A stretch of 64,000 bases of DNA from Beta vulgaris subsp. vulgaris (lineage: Eukaryota; Streptophyta; Magnoliopsida; Caryophyllales; Amaranthaceae). The position numbers were made by a program, and so were the translations under genes. Positions 36,201 to 46,839 of the stretch are shown piece after piece (position 1 is the first letter of the stretch; the number at the start of each line of letters is the position of its first letter). The notes under the pieces were generated by a model that was given only the letters and a program-made list of their open reading frames with translations, was not told where the DNA came from and did no database searches. Where the stretch lies: the NCBI RefSeq assembly GCF_026745355.1, contig NC_079206.1, positions 3,927,044 through 3,991,043 of the forward strand, read 5' to 3'.

Positions 36201-39200
36201 CTTTACCTATTTTACACAACCTTACTCTCTAAGAAAACTATTTGGCAACCCACCTAATCTTTAGATCAAGTAAGGTAGGGATGGCAATCCAGTGCGGATC
36301 CGACCCTGGTCCACTCCGATCCGAAAGAAAAAATCTGAGTCGACTCCGACAAAAAAGTAATCCGACTCCGTTTAAAAAGTCCGACTCCGAGTCGGAGGAG
36401 GGTCGAAGTCAGATCTCATAAAATAATCCGACTCCGACTTTGAGTCACAATCCTTTTTTCTTATTTATGTTAATGTATCATTTATGTATAACTTGACTTC
36501 GACTTTCAGCCAATTGCATTATATATGACTTTCCCGTTGAAGAAATTATTGTTAAAAATAATAGTAATATTTAGATTATTTGTATTATATAAGATTTCCA
36601 AAATGTTATTAGAATAAATTGTAATGATTAGATTATTAAATTATAAGATTATTCTCCTATAAAAAAATGGGCAGAAAAATAAGTCGGATTGGTTGGCAGT
36701 CGGAAGTTCAAATTTTAAGTCGGATATTCGGATTTTAAATCGGATCGGATTCGAAGTCGAATGTCCGAATTTTAAGTCGGGTCGGGTTCGGATTTTCGGA
36801 GTCGGACTCGGGTTTAAAATCCGACTTCTTGTAGGATCAGAGTCGAATTATGCATAATCCGATCCAAGTTCGACCCGTTGTCATCTCTAGATTAAAGGTG
36901 TTTGGTTGTCTTTGCATTGTTTCCGCCTCGGAACAACATGAAACCAAATATCAAGCCAAAGAATGTTGGGCTTTCATTGGCACATAAAGTGCTAAGTGTA
37001 ACTATTTTAAAGCCCAATGAAAGATCTTGTGCCTATGAAGAACATCTTTCCATTCTTCTTCTCCTACATTATCTTTTTTTTTTTTACCTTCATGACATTT
37101 TAGAACTTCTACTTCCTATTTTTACTAGGTTTATTCCTTTTGCTAGCATTCATAAACCAAAAAATAATTGATCTCCAAGTTAAATGAATACTCCACCTCT
37201 TAACTTGCACTTTCATCCCTTTTCAACTTTTAATTGTTTCCTTTTATAGAGGAGTCTCTTGAGATTTTAAGACCTATATATCCTCTCCAGTTGATCTCGA
37301 AAAATCTTCTAGAATTCTTAAAGAGTCATGCCATTAGCAAGATTATCATTGCGTTGTTTCTTCCTCCTCTACTTTCCTTTGGTGCAACTTGATTACTTAT
37401 TGTGATGTTCCTATAAAATAAAGAATTTTTCTCACATCATGAATATACAATTGTAAGACTTAGGAGTTGGATTCCTTGCCACCAGGAAAAGTAACAACAG
37501 GGTTTAGATCGATTCATAAAAGTAAACTAAAGACGTATGGCACTTTGGAAAGACATAAAGTTTGGTTGATGGCAAAATAATTGAACCAACACTAGCATGG
37601 GATTGATTACTTAGAAACCTTTTCAACAGAAGTCGTAAGGTTCATTATTGCCTTAGCTACGTCTAAGAACTGGTCTCTCCTCCACCTTGATGTCAATAAT
37701 GATTTTTATGGCATAAAGAAGTGTACATGAAGATGTTCCTATGCAGACTATAGGTTTGCAAATCGATTAAGAGTGTATATAACCTTTGGGAACCCTCCAG
37801 ATGATGGTTCTCAAATCTTGTTGATGAAATACAAGCTCAAGATTTTACTTAGTTATAGAATGATTACTCATTGTTTATCAAGAGGCCTACACCTCAAACC
37901 ATTGGTGTATGTAGATGACATTACTCTGACAGTTGTATTGAAGTTTTAAAGCATCATCAGGATAAGAATAATCAGATTTAGGAACCTTGCACTACTTCAA
38001 AGGAATTGATGTTGGCTATCTCTCAAAGTTACATCTCTCATTCAGAAGAAGTTAGCACAAAAGTTACGCAGAGGGATATAAACAACCTTGTAAAGCCACT
38101 ATCACCCCAGTGCCTCTTCATTTAAAACTTAAGGCTCCAATGAAGGAGAACTTTTTTATGACCCTAGTCTTTATACTATTGAAAATCTTAATCCTCAACA
38201 GGCTTGATATGGCTTATATAATGCAGCATTTAATTCAGTTTCTGCAGCTGCCCAGAGTTCCCCACTTTGAATTTCTTAAACATATTTTGAGATATATCTC
38301 AGCTGCATCAGACAAGTGTATATTGCTTCATCTACAGTCCGACCCTCATTGCAAGCTTTCTCCGACTTAGACTCTCAGACTAGCAGACGGGTGGCTGTCC
38401 GGACTTAAGTAATTCAGGGTACATCTTGCTGCTTGCTAAATCTCCATTCAGCTCGGTATCAAAGAAAAAAGGGGGGTAATATCCAGTTCAGAAGCTCATA
38501 AGAGGGATATGGCACTATGGCAGTGTTGCTTTGGAGAATACATGGCTTTTTAGACTCTTGGAAAAACTAGGTTTAACTAACCTCCAGCCAAGTCAGCTTC
38601 ATTATGCAACCATCTCAACCCCTCGTTACAACTAAATTTAGATCAGCTTTCGAGATTCTGTTTTAGCTTCTTGTCATTCACCCAGTTTGATTCATTAATC
38701 TTTAAATATTGTAGATCTCTAACACACTCTCCTCTCTTTCCCTACAATAACATTCTTGTTTCAAGCTTTCATGTTGTATGAAGTCAATAACAATGGTGGA
38801 AGCACTATAGTGTTCCTTCAGCTTGACAGTTTAAATCTTGCATACTCTTAATAAAAAGAAAAATGGAACATTACTCGCGCATTCTAAGTCAAATCATGAG
38901 ATGAACAATCGATTAGCAAACTTTAATCACATTTCTAATTATCACTTCTCAATTGGAACTTAGAAGTTAGAACCATAATTGCCTTAGAGTCTGTTGTATT
39001 CAACTTAATTTTTCTAACCTTATCTCACTTTTCTAGAGTTCTATAAACTTTTGCGAGAAAACTTCCATAAAACTCACACTGTCCACCAGCAAACTCATCC
39101 ACACCAGCAAACTCATCCACGCAAAAAAAAAAAATCAAAAAATCTAATCAAACAATCTAAATAAAATCAAATTCAACCTAACAGCATTAACTATTTAACG

Positions 39201-39452
39201 AAATCAAATGACTTACCAGAACAACGAAAAGCAGCAATCTGCGGAAAATCCAAAAGAAATCACAAAACAAGTATAAGAAACACTGATCATCGTAGTAAAA
39301 TTCAAAGGAGGAGAGAGAAAACTGTAACAAAAAAATGAAAAAAAATTCTTACAAGGAGTATCGCCTTGAATAGTGTGAAGAAGATCAGTGTGCCAAAGGT
39401 TTCGGAAATTTTGCCGTGCCTCCATTTTCTGCACGTAATCTTGCGACACCAT
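27282..39452 (-). CDS. PLAC8-family membrane protein (8 coding exons)
   Basis: Coding exons, in transcript order: 39452-39353, 39238-39217 (22 nt), 32158-32102, 31989-31908, 30276-30181, 30088-29964, 29890-29872 (19 nt), 27587-27282. All junctions are GT-AG and phases agree, giving 807 nt and 268 residues. Exon 1 encodes MVSQDYVQKMEARQNFRNLW. The cysteine-rich PLAC8 region follows: YCCFSLFCGPCVSY (34-47), KRALYNDMSRYVCCAGYMPC (51-70), CGERRCPEFC (74-83), CDNC (114-117) and a hydrophobic stretch about 120-140. CACMQTQHKIEMDKRDGKFG leads into a proline-rich tail of GYPP/AYPQQ repeats to residue 268. Known relatives are small plant membrane proteins of uncertain function; some PLAC8 members affect metal tolerance or organ size, but no role is claimed here. 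Exon 1 and its microexon lie 7 kb from the rest because intron 2 is full of transposons. The gene looks intact. No promoter element was firmly identified. Confidence 0.93.
27989..29001. mobile_element. Large Stowaway/mariner-type element in PLAC8 intron 7
   Basis: Ends CTTCCTCTGTTTCGCAATAT and, inverted, CTTCCTTCGTTTCATAATAT, with TA on both sides; 1013 bp. The interior has a TTTGCAA.ACTTTCCATTTTGG duplication, CT-rich sequence and a GGTGGTGGTTGTGG array (28670-28880). The open frame over that array is low-complexity and not a gene. No transposase. Confidence 0.8.
29154..29407. mobile_element. Stowaway-type MITE in PLAC8 intron 7
   Basis: Ends CTTCCTCTGTTACCTTTTAA and, inverted, CTTCCTCTGTTTTCTTTTTA; TA on both sides. 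254 bp, non-coding. Confidence 0.8.
30277..31907 (-). other. PLAC8 intron 4 (1631 bp)
   Basis: Bounded by GTATGG after the TE codons and an AG before the VFLCFG exon. No transposon with clear ends recognised inside; A/T runs at about 31068-31090. Confidence 0.85.
32681..32759. mobile_element. Very short Stowaway-type MITE (79 bp)
   Basis: Ends CTTCCTCCGTTTCTTTTTGA and, inverted, CTTCATCCGTTTCTTTATAA, with TA on both sides. Almost all of it is terminal inverted repeat. Confidence 0.75.
33366..33625. mobile_element. Stowaway-type MITE in PLAC8 intron 2
   Basis: Ends CTTCCTCCGTTTAGAAATAG and, inverted, CTTACCTCCGTTTAGAAATA; TA on both sides. Carries the shared internal module inverted (ATCTTGTTAGCTTCGTCTC). 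Confidence 0.8.
34077..34385. mobile_element. Stowaway-type MITE, AGATCTTCCC family, copy 2
   Basis: Ends CTCCCTCCGTTGCCTAAAGA and, inverted, CTCCCTCCGTTTCCTAAAGA, TA on both sides. A long match to 14685-15001. The plus-strand open frame in it is non-coding repeat. Confidence 0.9.
34566..35111. mobile_element. hAT-type foldback with GGTTT array (546 bp, 8-bp TSD)
   Basis: CCTAAAAA at 34558-34565 and 35112-35119 flanks ends TAGGGGTGTAAGTT and its inverted form (AACTTACACCCCTA). Eight-base duplication plus a TAGGGGTG end is the hAT pattern. The interior consists of TTCGGTTTGGTTTGG and AAACCAAACCGAA units in both orientations. Confidence 0.9.
35600..38560 (+). mobile_element. Ty1/copia retrotransposon fossil in PLAC8 intron 2
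   Basis: Scattered pol motifs lie in the expected copia order and on one strand, with many stops and frame shifts. Integrase side: HNMRPHVLASLTDGLYFHK region, WGAYQDATQA-like wording near 35938, PQQNGVMEKKCKHL near 36060, and VFGCLCIVSASEQ after the insertion at 36276-36889. RT side: TLERHKV.LVAK, DYLETFS..V, ASKNWS..HLDVNN near 37530-37690, YVDDITLT near 37905, then DMAYIMQHLIQFLQLPRVPH at 38205. RNase H remnants (SKKKGG, EAH-like) follow at 38460. It is antisense to the host gene. No LTRs identified, so both limits are approximate. Confidence 0.85.
36276..36889. mobile_element. hAT-like foldback inside the copia fossil
   Basis: Ends TAGGGATGGCAATCCAGTGC and, inverted, TAGAGATGACAACGGGTCGA; interior of repeated TCCGACTCCGA and AAGTCGGAT wording. 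It splits the copia frame between the PPNL-like region and VFGCL. The flanking 8-mers (AAGTAAGG, GATTAAAG) match at only five positions, so the target duplication is decayed or the ends are slightly off. Confidence 0.65.
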
Positions 39453-39596
39453 TTTCGATTCTCTGGTCTTCGATCTAGAGAAATGTGTTAAGAGAGAGAG
39501 AAGTAGAGCAAAAACCCTAGATTTTGACTTTGAATAAAATGAATGAAGATGAGTTTGAAATCTTTGGAACGAAGGTAGTTGATGATAAAGGGAGAC

Positions 39597-39627
<31 letters not shown>

Positions 39628-39700
39628 TGTGACAAATTTAGGAGTCTTTTGTTGTGAGTGGAGTTCCAAAAACTACCAATTACGAAAAGAGTCAATTTTG
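39453..39700 (-). promoter_or_regulatory. PLAC8 5' leader region with GA/CT microsatellite
   Basis: On the plus strand a GA repeat occupies about 39600-39628, i.e. CT-rich on the coding strand, about 150 nt before the ATG, as is common in plant leaders and core promoters. The frame is open upstream of the ATG, but family alignment starts at MVSQDYVQKM. No TATA box was assigned. Confidence 0.45.
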
Positions 39701-39825
39701 TGTAATTGTGTTCACTTGACTGCAGCGTATACTTACCAATTACGAGGAATGGAAAATTAAAACTCTAGAAGCGTATACTAGAATTAGTATTGATAGCCAA
39801 CTTATTTGAACTTTGAACACTTAAA

Positions 39826-40370
39826 TTTTTTTTTTTTTTTGAAAAGCTCGTAAAACTATATTAGATCAAGCTCTGTCAAAGATGAGAAACTTTGAGAAAA
39901 AGAATCAAGCCATATAATTTCACAATTGCGAGCACAAACCCAATGAGCTAGCAAATGGGTCACATATTGCCCACTCGTCTAACATAAGAAAAAGAGAAAG
40001 AAGTAAAATTCTCACACAATCTGAAAATATCACTAAACACACGAAAAAGGGGGGTACAACCATTTTGTTTCCTCTTCAAAGCATTGATCACCAGCAATGC
40101 ATCTCCTTCTACAATAAGCCCATCATACTCGAAACGTTGCACAAGTTCGATAGCATATAAGGCTGTCATAGCCTCAGCAGTAGTAGCATCCCACATTACA
40201 GTCACTCTCTTCACGCCCAATATTATGATCCTCCCAACACTCACTAACCACCACACCTAGGCCTACTTCACCATTTGGGCTAACATGCACATGAAAATTC
40301 ACCTTCAACAGGCCCATTGAAGGAGGGGAAAGGCCAACACATCTATGTTGCGATATTTATCTTTCTTTCA
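39826..40370 (-). mobile_element. LINE 3' end with RNase H domain and poly(A)
   Basis: Minus strand: VNFHVHVSPNGEVGLGVVV, a frame shift, then TTAEAMTALYAIELVQRFEY, IVEGDALLVINALK, FRVFSDI and FSYVRRVGNM. These are the plant LINE-type RNase H motifs (catalytic-type Glu in AEAM, Asp in EGDA). It ends with a run of about 17 A on the minus strand (T run 39826-39840), as expected for the 3' end of a retroposed copy. Degenerate. Confidence 0.8.
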
Positions 40371-41490
40371 ATTGTTTGTAAGAATCATGCTTGAAATTGT
40401 AATTATTAAACCAATTTGATGACGCCATTAAAGTTTTCTATAGTGAGTACGCCTAACGGGTGTCTCGAATAGCCTTTATCTATATATTGTATATTTAGGG
40501 GAATATGACGTAAATCTATGATAGGTCTTACAAAATTCTATGAAATTTCTTCATTTTTTCACAAGGTAATTATTGGAGAAAGCATTATTAAGAATCAAGG
40601 TTTAACTAGTTGGTTACAGGCTCTCCTTTCACTCTTATAAACAAGAATTTAATTCTTTCCCCTTGCAAAGTGGGATCCCCATTTTCGTTTCACTCGTGCA
40701 AGTGGTAAGAATGCGTTAATTGTAGGACATTCTTTCTCTCCAAAATATCGAATTTATTATTATTATTTTCTCTCTATCTCTCTCATGAACGTTGTCAACC
40801 CTTAAACATTAGTCCATCACTCTCCTACTTTTCATAAGATTGGATGTCATATCTTTTTACTAAATTTCCACGTCTGCATCAAATTTTGAAAAAAGATCCT
40901 TTAATTCCATCAATAACCAAATTGTTCAATTTTGAGCGTTGGAGGTTGGACCACCTTCTATAAGGTCCATGGCTTTAAAGTTATGTCCTTTAGTCCTTAT
41001 GAAGCAACAGCACTGTTCCATGTCTCATTGACTCGTAAACCCAACAACAAATGAACCTAAGTCTTGATATTATTATTTTCTCTCCCTCCAAAAAAAAAAA
41101 AGGTGTTAGTCCAAATAGACCAACAAGGCCCAAACATTCCCAACACATACCAAAATACTTGACCTCTTTCCATGTTTTTTGTTTGCACAAAGTAAAGTAT
41201 CGAACCTCAACCTTATTCCTGAAACGAGTTAGTGGAGAGCCAGGGCCCAGGGGTGTTATGGGTTATTTTGACTGCATTAAAAATTTAATTTTTAGTGTAA
41301 AAAAGAACGACAAAATTTGATATCATTATAACACAATTTATATTGTACCTACTAAGGAATCCTTCGACATTACTATGGCTTTCAGTTTTTTATATTCAAA
41401 AGTGATATGATGTACTATATCATATATGAATAGAAAATTAATCGAACTTTTTAAAATTATGATGATTTTAAAAACTGATAACTAAACGGT
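40371..41490. other. Intergenic between PLAC8 and CCT genes
   Basis: No gene or repeat with clear ends recognised. Confidence 0.4.
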
Positions 41491-41494
41491 AAGG

Positions 41495-41957
41495 ACTGGT
41501 TTGGTATTAATGTGGTTTTTATTTATTTATTTATTTATAAGTCATGTGATATATGTTCAGTAATGGATAAAAAAATTAGTCAAACTTATTAAAAACATGA
41601 TTTTGAAAACGACAACTTAAATGTGAAAAGGCCCGTCCGTTATCGTTTTTTTTTTCTGTTTTCAGTTTTTTTGAAAACTAAAAACCAAAAGTAGGAAACC
41701 AGAAAATCATCATGTTCCAAATAAATTTGATTAATTCTTTATTCATTATAGGACATATATCATATGACTTTAAAATATTAAAAAAAAACTAAAAAACAGA
41801 AAATCACAGTAATACCGAACGGACCCTAATCTTTATGATATTATGTTTTGTGGTTTTAGTTTTTTTTTAAAAACAATATGAACCTGCCCTAAAAAAATCT
41901 TTCTTTTTTTTTTAAAAAAAACTGAAAATCGAAAACAATAACGAACGAGCCTTAATA
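41495..41957. repeat. Cluster of related MITE copies upstream of the CCT gene
   Basis: A complete short copy lies at about 41637-41827 (GGCCCGTCCGTTATCG and, inverted, GGGTCCGTTCGGTATTACTG). Partial relatives lie on both sides: TAAGGACTGGTTTGGTATTA at 41500 with GTGATATATGTTCAGTAATG, and, inverted, GGCTCGTTCGTTATTG ending at 41952. The cluster ends about 80 bp upstream of the TATA box. Confidence 0.6.
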
Positions 41958-42034
41958 TATTAGTGTAAATCCGCCACTAAGACTCAAGTCGAGCAACAAG
42001 TAGACATAGAAGATGCAACTTTTTTTCGGTTCTT

Positions 42035-42040
42035 TATATA
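42035..42040 (+). promoter_or_regulatory. Candidate TATA box of the CCT gene
   Basis: TCTTTATATAGCG, about 257 bp before the ATG, giving a leader of roughly 220 nt. It is the best TATA-like site in the upstream region. Confidence 0.5.
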
Positions 42041-42291
42041 GCGTCAACTCATCATCAGTGGACTGGTCCAGCAGCTATACCACCACTCTCCCCAAAAAAA
42101 CACACACACTAGCAGCAACAGGACACACACACACTTAAGAGTGAGACAGAGAAGTTTTGCCTTGTCTTCTTTGTCTCCTCTTCTTCATCTATTTCATGCC
42201 ATTTTCTGCTGTTTTAATACATAAAACCCAAAGAAAACTTTACTTTCTCGTTCTTTTTTCTTTTGAAGTTTGAAGATTAGAAGCTAGAAAA

Positions 42292-45200
42292 ATGTCTTCT
42301 GATATGTTTGTGTTTGATGAATCATATTACTCAAGTTTAGCAACAAATTTGATTTCTCCTGAAGAAATTTCTGGTAATTTTTTCACTGACCCACTTTCAA
42401 CTCTTTCTGATTCCTCCATTGATAGCTTCTTCCATGAATTCTCCGACGATCACAACAACAACAACAACAACAACAACTTTCAAAACACTGTTGAAGCTCA
42501 ATCTATTGACCAAATTACCCAAACTAACCTTTTCTCCATTTCTCCTCCAAGTCAACAATTAGAAACACTTTCACTTCAACAACAACAACAACAACAACAA
42601 CAACAAAGTCATCATTTGGGTAGTTTGGTAAATGTGTTTAGTGAAAATTACTCTGTTGTTTCAGATACTATAAAAACAGAGGATTTTCATATGGGTTTTG
42701 ATTATCCTCCTAGAAACTACACTTCTTATGTTCTTGGAAGTAACAACAACAACAACAACAACAATTACAGCAACAGTTATGATGGTAGTGAAAGTATGCT
42801 TAAATTTATGCAAAGGAGTTACAGTAGCAATTCATTTGAAGGGAAACCAAATTTTTGGTTTCAACCTAAGTTTAATCCTCTATTAGAAGTTCAGAATTTT
42901 CAACCTGAATTTGATACCTCTCTTTCTAATGGTCAAATCAGAAGAGTTTGTAGTACAGGAGATTTACCAGTTAAGATTTATTTCAATTTACAGAACGTTT
43001 TTTTAAGTATTGAGTTATACTTACTCCGTAATATAATAACTACAATAAATGAGTATTACTTATGAAGTATAATATATTCATTTGTTGCAGTTGCGGAAAA
43101 AGAAGTAACTATTTTTTTTTTTCCAACATATTAATATAATTTTTGTTTTCATTTTTAGAAGGTAGGTCGAGTATGTTCATCAGCAAGTCCGTTATCAGGC
43201 GTTGGAGAAGAAAATATGATGGAAGAATCAAATTTCAAGGTGGGAAAGTATAGTGCAGAAGAAAGAAAAGAAAGGATTGATAGGTACAGGGCAAAGCGTA
43301 CTCAAAGGAATTTTAACAAAACTATCAAGGTAGGTCAATAATAACCAGTCTCATGTCTATATCACTGCGCTTAATCGCTATTATTAACACACAAAAAATC
43401 ACGTTACCTTTTTCTTATTGAAACTATAGTATAGTTGTCACGTTAATAGTGTAACTGAAAATTTAATGTAACATTAGATATTTGACTAAATTTTTTCAAC
43501 TAACAGGAGAGAGAGATTTTTGCATGATTTTTCTACATGATAAAAAGAGAATTTGTAATACATATTACTATATCATGAATGAGGGAGAGAGAGGAGGTGG
43601 TAGTTCAATGGAGTACCATCCCGAATTCTAAAGCATTGCTTAAGATTTGAATACCTATTTCAACAATATGTTAGGCATATAATTTTAAACTGTTTAGCCT
43701 TGTATCCAGCCTTTAAACTGGTGTATCCTACATATTAGTAGTCTAACAGATATTCGTCTTCGTATCAATTATCTTTCTTAATTTAAAAAAAAATATAAGA
43801 TGAATGTAAAATAATAGAAATATTTGTGATGGGGTGGCAGTATGCATGCCGAAAAACGCTAGCCGACAATAGGCCAAGAATACGTGGCAGATTCGCTCGG
43901 AACGATGAGACTGGAGAGATTCCAAAACCTTCGTGTTATAATCGTTATGAAGATGAAGATGATCTTTGGGTATGATTTTCTTTAATTTGCTTTTCTTTCT
44001 TCTTTTTATCTCTTAATTATTTATTTTTCCATGCATTCAATCATTGGATTTGGATAATAATAATAATAATAAAAATAAAATTAACAATAAAATGAATCAA
44101 AATAATTGTACATGGAATATATATAGAAATATGTGATTTCTTTTTTGCATGTTCTTTATTGATAAGAGCTAGTTGGTTGTCTTTATTGATGCCAAATTGA
44201 TAAAATTTAGTTTTCTAAATAATTAGGTATCAGTCAAATGCATGCATCTATGTTGATTTTATGTTATTCTATTCATTTTTAGGGTATATAATATAAATTA
44301 TTATTGATGTAAATGTTTTTAGAACTTACTATAACTATAAGCTTAGATAACACACTCCATGGCATCTATATATCGCTATATGCTTTTCACGGGTGTGATG
44401 GATTGTACTATGACAATAACATTTTGATTGAAGTTGCTTATATATATGTAGTTGTCTATAATGCTTGTCTATTTCAGTTGAATCAATTTTCATAAGTAAA
44501 GGTCAAAGGACATGGTACATATTTGGTTATCAACTTGTTGATGTATTCTTAAAATTATGCCATATTCCCATTTTTCATAGGACCAAAATCTTTATATGCC
44601 TAACAATTAAAGCAACTAACAATCAGATAAATTTACCCGTTTGATCAAAGTAAAGCTAATAGGGAGGAGGGAGAGGTGGTAGTTCAGTAGAGTATCATCC
44701 CGAATTCCAGGGCATTGCCCAGGATTCGAATCCTCATCCCAACAATATGTTGGGTATTTAATTCTGGACTGTTTAGCCTTGTACTCAGCTTCTAAGCTGG
44801 TGTGTCCTGCAAGCTAATAGCTAGTAGGGGTTGGTCTTCAGACCAATTATCTTTCCTAATAAATAAAAGAAAGTAAAGCTAGGGAGAAACTCAACTAACC
44901 GTCTAACATCCTACAAATTAACCCAATAACTGATGTTCAGGTAACGTGTGATCTCGTTCTAGGTTAGATTCTCGGTTATCAGTCTAAATGATCGTAGTTT
45001 CGTTGTACGAAGATAGTCGTAGCAAGAAGTAAATGAGAAGTAAACTACGCAAACTTAACTGGTAAAGTCTATAAAAGGATGTTAGTAGAAGCAAGACTTT
45101 AAGTTAGAAAGAATATGAAGAAAAAGCATATGAATGAAAGTATAGTGTATACTACTACTTTTAGCATGACAATGATACTACTACTACTATACATGTTAGT

Positions 45201-45363
45201 GCTAAACTTTTGTAATATTTAGGGGGTTAAAATTGTACTTTTCCTACATTGACAGGTTGATAATTTGCAAGAAGAAGACGAAGAAGGAATATTAGGTAGA
45301 GGAGGGGGACGATTCCTGAGCAATTTTGGAGCTACTCATCACTTTCAATACTGTGGTTATTGA
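42292..45363 (+). CDS. CCT-motif family transcriptional regulator (4 exons)
   Basis: Exons 42292-42969, 43159-43329, 43841-43969 and 45256-45363; all GT-AG, all phase 0, giving 361 residues. The N-terminus is Ser/Asn/Gln-rich with N8 (55-62), Q10 (96-105) and N8 (151-158) runs, then the conserved IRRVCSTGDL (216-225). The CCT domain spans about residues 261-305: ERKERIDRYRAKRTQRNFNK, then YACRKTLADNRPRIRGRFAR, ND. A short acidic tail (EDEDDLW, QEEDEEG) ends HHFQYCGY. CCT domains bind DNA with NF-YB/YC partners and direct nuclear import. There is no B-box or receiver domain, which places it with the CCT-motif-family (CMF) proteins rather than CONSTANS or PRRs; the relation to named Arabidopsis members is from memory. 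The acceptor at 43159 could instead be 43162 (AG in frame), changing one residue. Introns 2 and 3 each carry a SINE. Confidence 0.95.
43582..43799 (+). mobile_element. SINE, older copy, in CCT gene intron 2
   Basis: GAGGTGGTAGTTCAATGGAG (A-box region) and AGATTTGAATACC (decayed B box) begin a sequence that matches the SINE at 44659 along its length, including CTGTTTAGCCTTGTA and CTGGTGTATCCT. An A run precedes ATGAATG, which also occurs at 43575-43581, a short possible target duplication. Confidence 0.85.
44659..44869 (+). mobile_element. SINE, younger copy, in CCT gene intron 3
   Basis: GAGGTGGTAGTTCAGTAGAG (A box) and GGATTCGAATCC (intact B box). The flanks AAAGTAAAGCTA at 44647-44658 and 44870-44881 are an exact 12-bp target duplication. 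It matches the copy in intron 2 but is better preserved. Confidence 0.92.
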
Positions 45364-45427
45364 TAATGCTGCAGCTAGCACAGAAAATTTCATCAAAAAA
45401 CCTCTTTTTTTTTTTTATTTCCCTTTA

Positions 45428-45620
45428 CTTCCGCCGTTTCATAACACTCGCTACACTTTCTATTGTGGGAAGTTTCATATTACTTGCTACACTTTCTTTT
45501 GGGCCAATAAACTCTCTCTATGGATCTCTTTTCTTTTCCCTCTATACCTTTCTCTTCTCCAAAAATTGCCTAAAAGTCCGTGAATTGAAAAGTGTAGCAA
45601 GTAACATAAAACGAAGGAAG
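45428..45620. mobile_element. Stowaway-type MITE 64 bp after the CCT stop codon
   Basis: Ends CTTCCGCCGTTTCATAACAC and, inverted, CTTCCTTCGTTTTATGTTAC; TA on both sides. Its position means it probably lies in the 3' UTR or at the polyadenylation region. Confidence 0.8.
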
Positions 45621-45622
45621 TA

Positions 45623-46511
45623 TAACAATATTATGTGGGTAGTTTTAGGTAGTGACAAGTGATATAAATTGACCTTATATTAAAGTCCTCAAAATGAAAG
45701 GTGTAACAAAGACAGAGAAAGAGGCTTTAAATAAGTCACAGAAAAGTGGGTAGAAGAGCTTAATATTTCTGATGAAAGTTTGTTGGGGATCATATAAAAA
45801 TAACTTATGCAGTCTACAAGTAGGAAGAAAAACTGAAGGAGCAGTAAATTTCTCTTAGCATGCATACTTTATTTTTGTTTGACTGCTCATTAATTTTTCC
45901 ATTTCTTGTTTTAATGCTCCTTTCTACTTGGGAGGGTACCCACCTAAGTCACAACTCGCAACTACCTGCAGAAGCATTTGCTCTTTCCCCTCTTTCACAA
46001 AAACTTTGTCACTCAATATGTAATTCTGACCAATCTGTACATAAACAGTGAATTTCACTGAATAAATATAATTGTTAGTCCAAAGTATTTATGTTACATT
46101 TTTATTACTCAATCAATGTTTATAGTTCGGGCTCTATGACTATATTTATGTATATTGATATGAATTGTCCCGCATCGAAAAATACATTATTGGTTCGTCA
46201 AAGTTTTCGTATTTATATTAGCATTTTTTGCATGTTTTGTATACGTGTCATATTAACGTTTTTTTTTTCTCAATTAGTTATTTATCAATGTTATAGAAAA
46301 TGTGATTCGAACAAGCATTTATATTTATTATTTATTTTTTAAATATGTTTTTCTTAAATAAATATTTCGCTGGTTTTCTTAAATATTTGTTCGTCTTTAT
46401 TCAAATACAGTATTGAGAGAAAGAAATATAAAGCTGAAGAAATCTTGTGCTCAAATAAAGTGGAAAAATATGTGTATCAGGTTCGTTGAATATTAATAAA
46501 ATATAAGAGTT
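45623..46511. other. CCT gene 3' flank, nothing further recognised
   Basis: AT-rich, no coding signal. Confidence 0.4.
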
Positions 46512-46532
46512 TGATTTATATAATAGAGATTA
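46512..46532 (-). repeat. Helitron-like 5' end motif
   Basis: On the minus strand TAATCTCTATTATATAAATC matches the starts at 12641 and 33773. Only the first bases are shared; no 3' end seen. Confidence 0.3.
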
Positions 46533-46750
46533 CCGAATAATAATCAACATTCAAGTTTTAAAAATATTTTCTGTATAATTAGTAATATGAAATTCAAGTT
46601 TTTATTTTTTCTTCTGATTGTTAAATCAAGTTATATTGTCAATTTAATATTTCATCAGAGTTTTTCGCACATACGTAAGAAGAGGAAATCGTTCTCTTTG
46701 ATTTAATATTTTTTAAAATTTCAAATTCAATTCCATTGTTAACTTGTTCA

Positions 46751-46751
<1 letters not shown>

Positions 46752-46780
<29 letters not shown>
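46752..46780. repeat. AT dinucleotide microsatellite
   Basis: About 13 uninterrupted AT units. Confidence 0.9.
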
Positions 46781-46781
<1 letters not shown>

Positions 46782-46839
46782 AAGTAGGAAGAAGAAAACA
46801 TTATTTAATACATGTATGACAATTTTAGTTCATTAAGGG

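Larger units (their letters stand above)
32159..39216 (-). other. PLAC8 intron 2 (7058 bp), transposon-filled
   Basis: GTAAGT donor after the 22-nt microexon, TTTCTAG acceptor before the GPCVSY exon. It contains two further Stowaway MITEs, a Helitron-like element with two nested insertions, and a Ty1/copia fossil with a foldback inside it, all listed separately. Between them the sequence is unremarkable. Confidence 0.9.
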
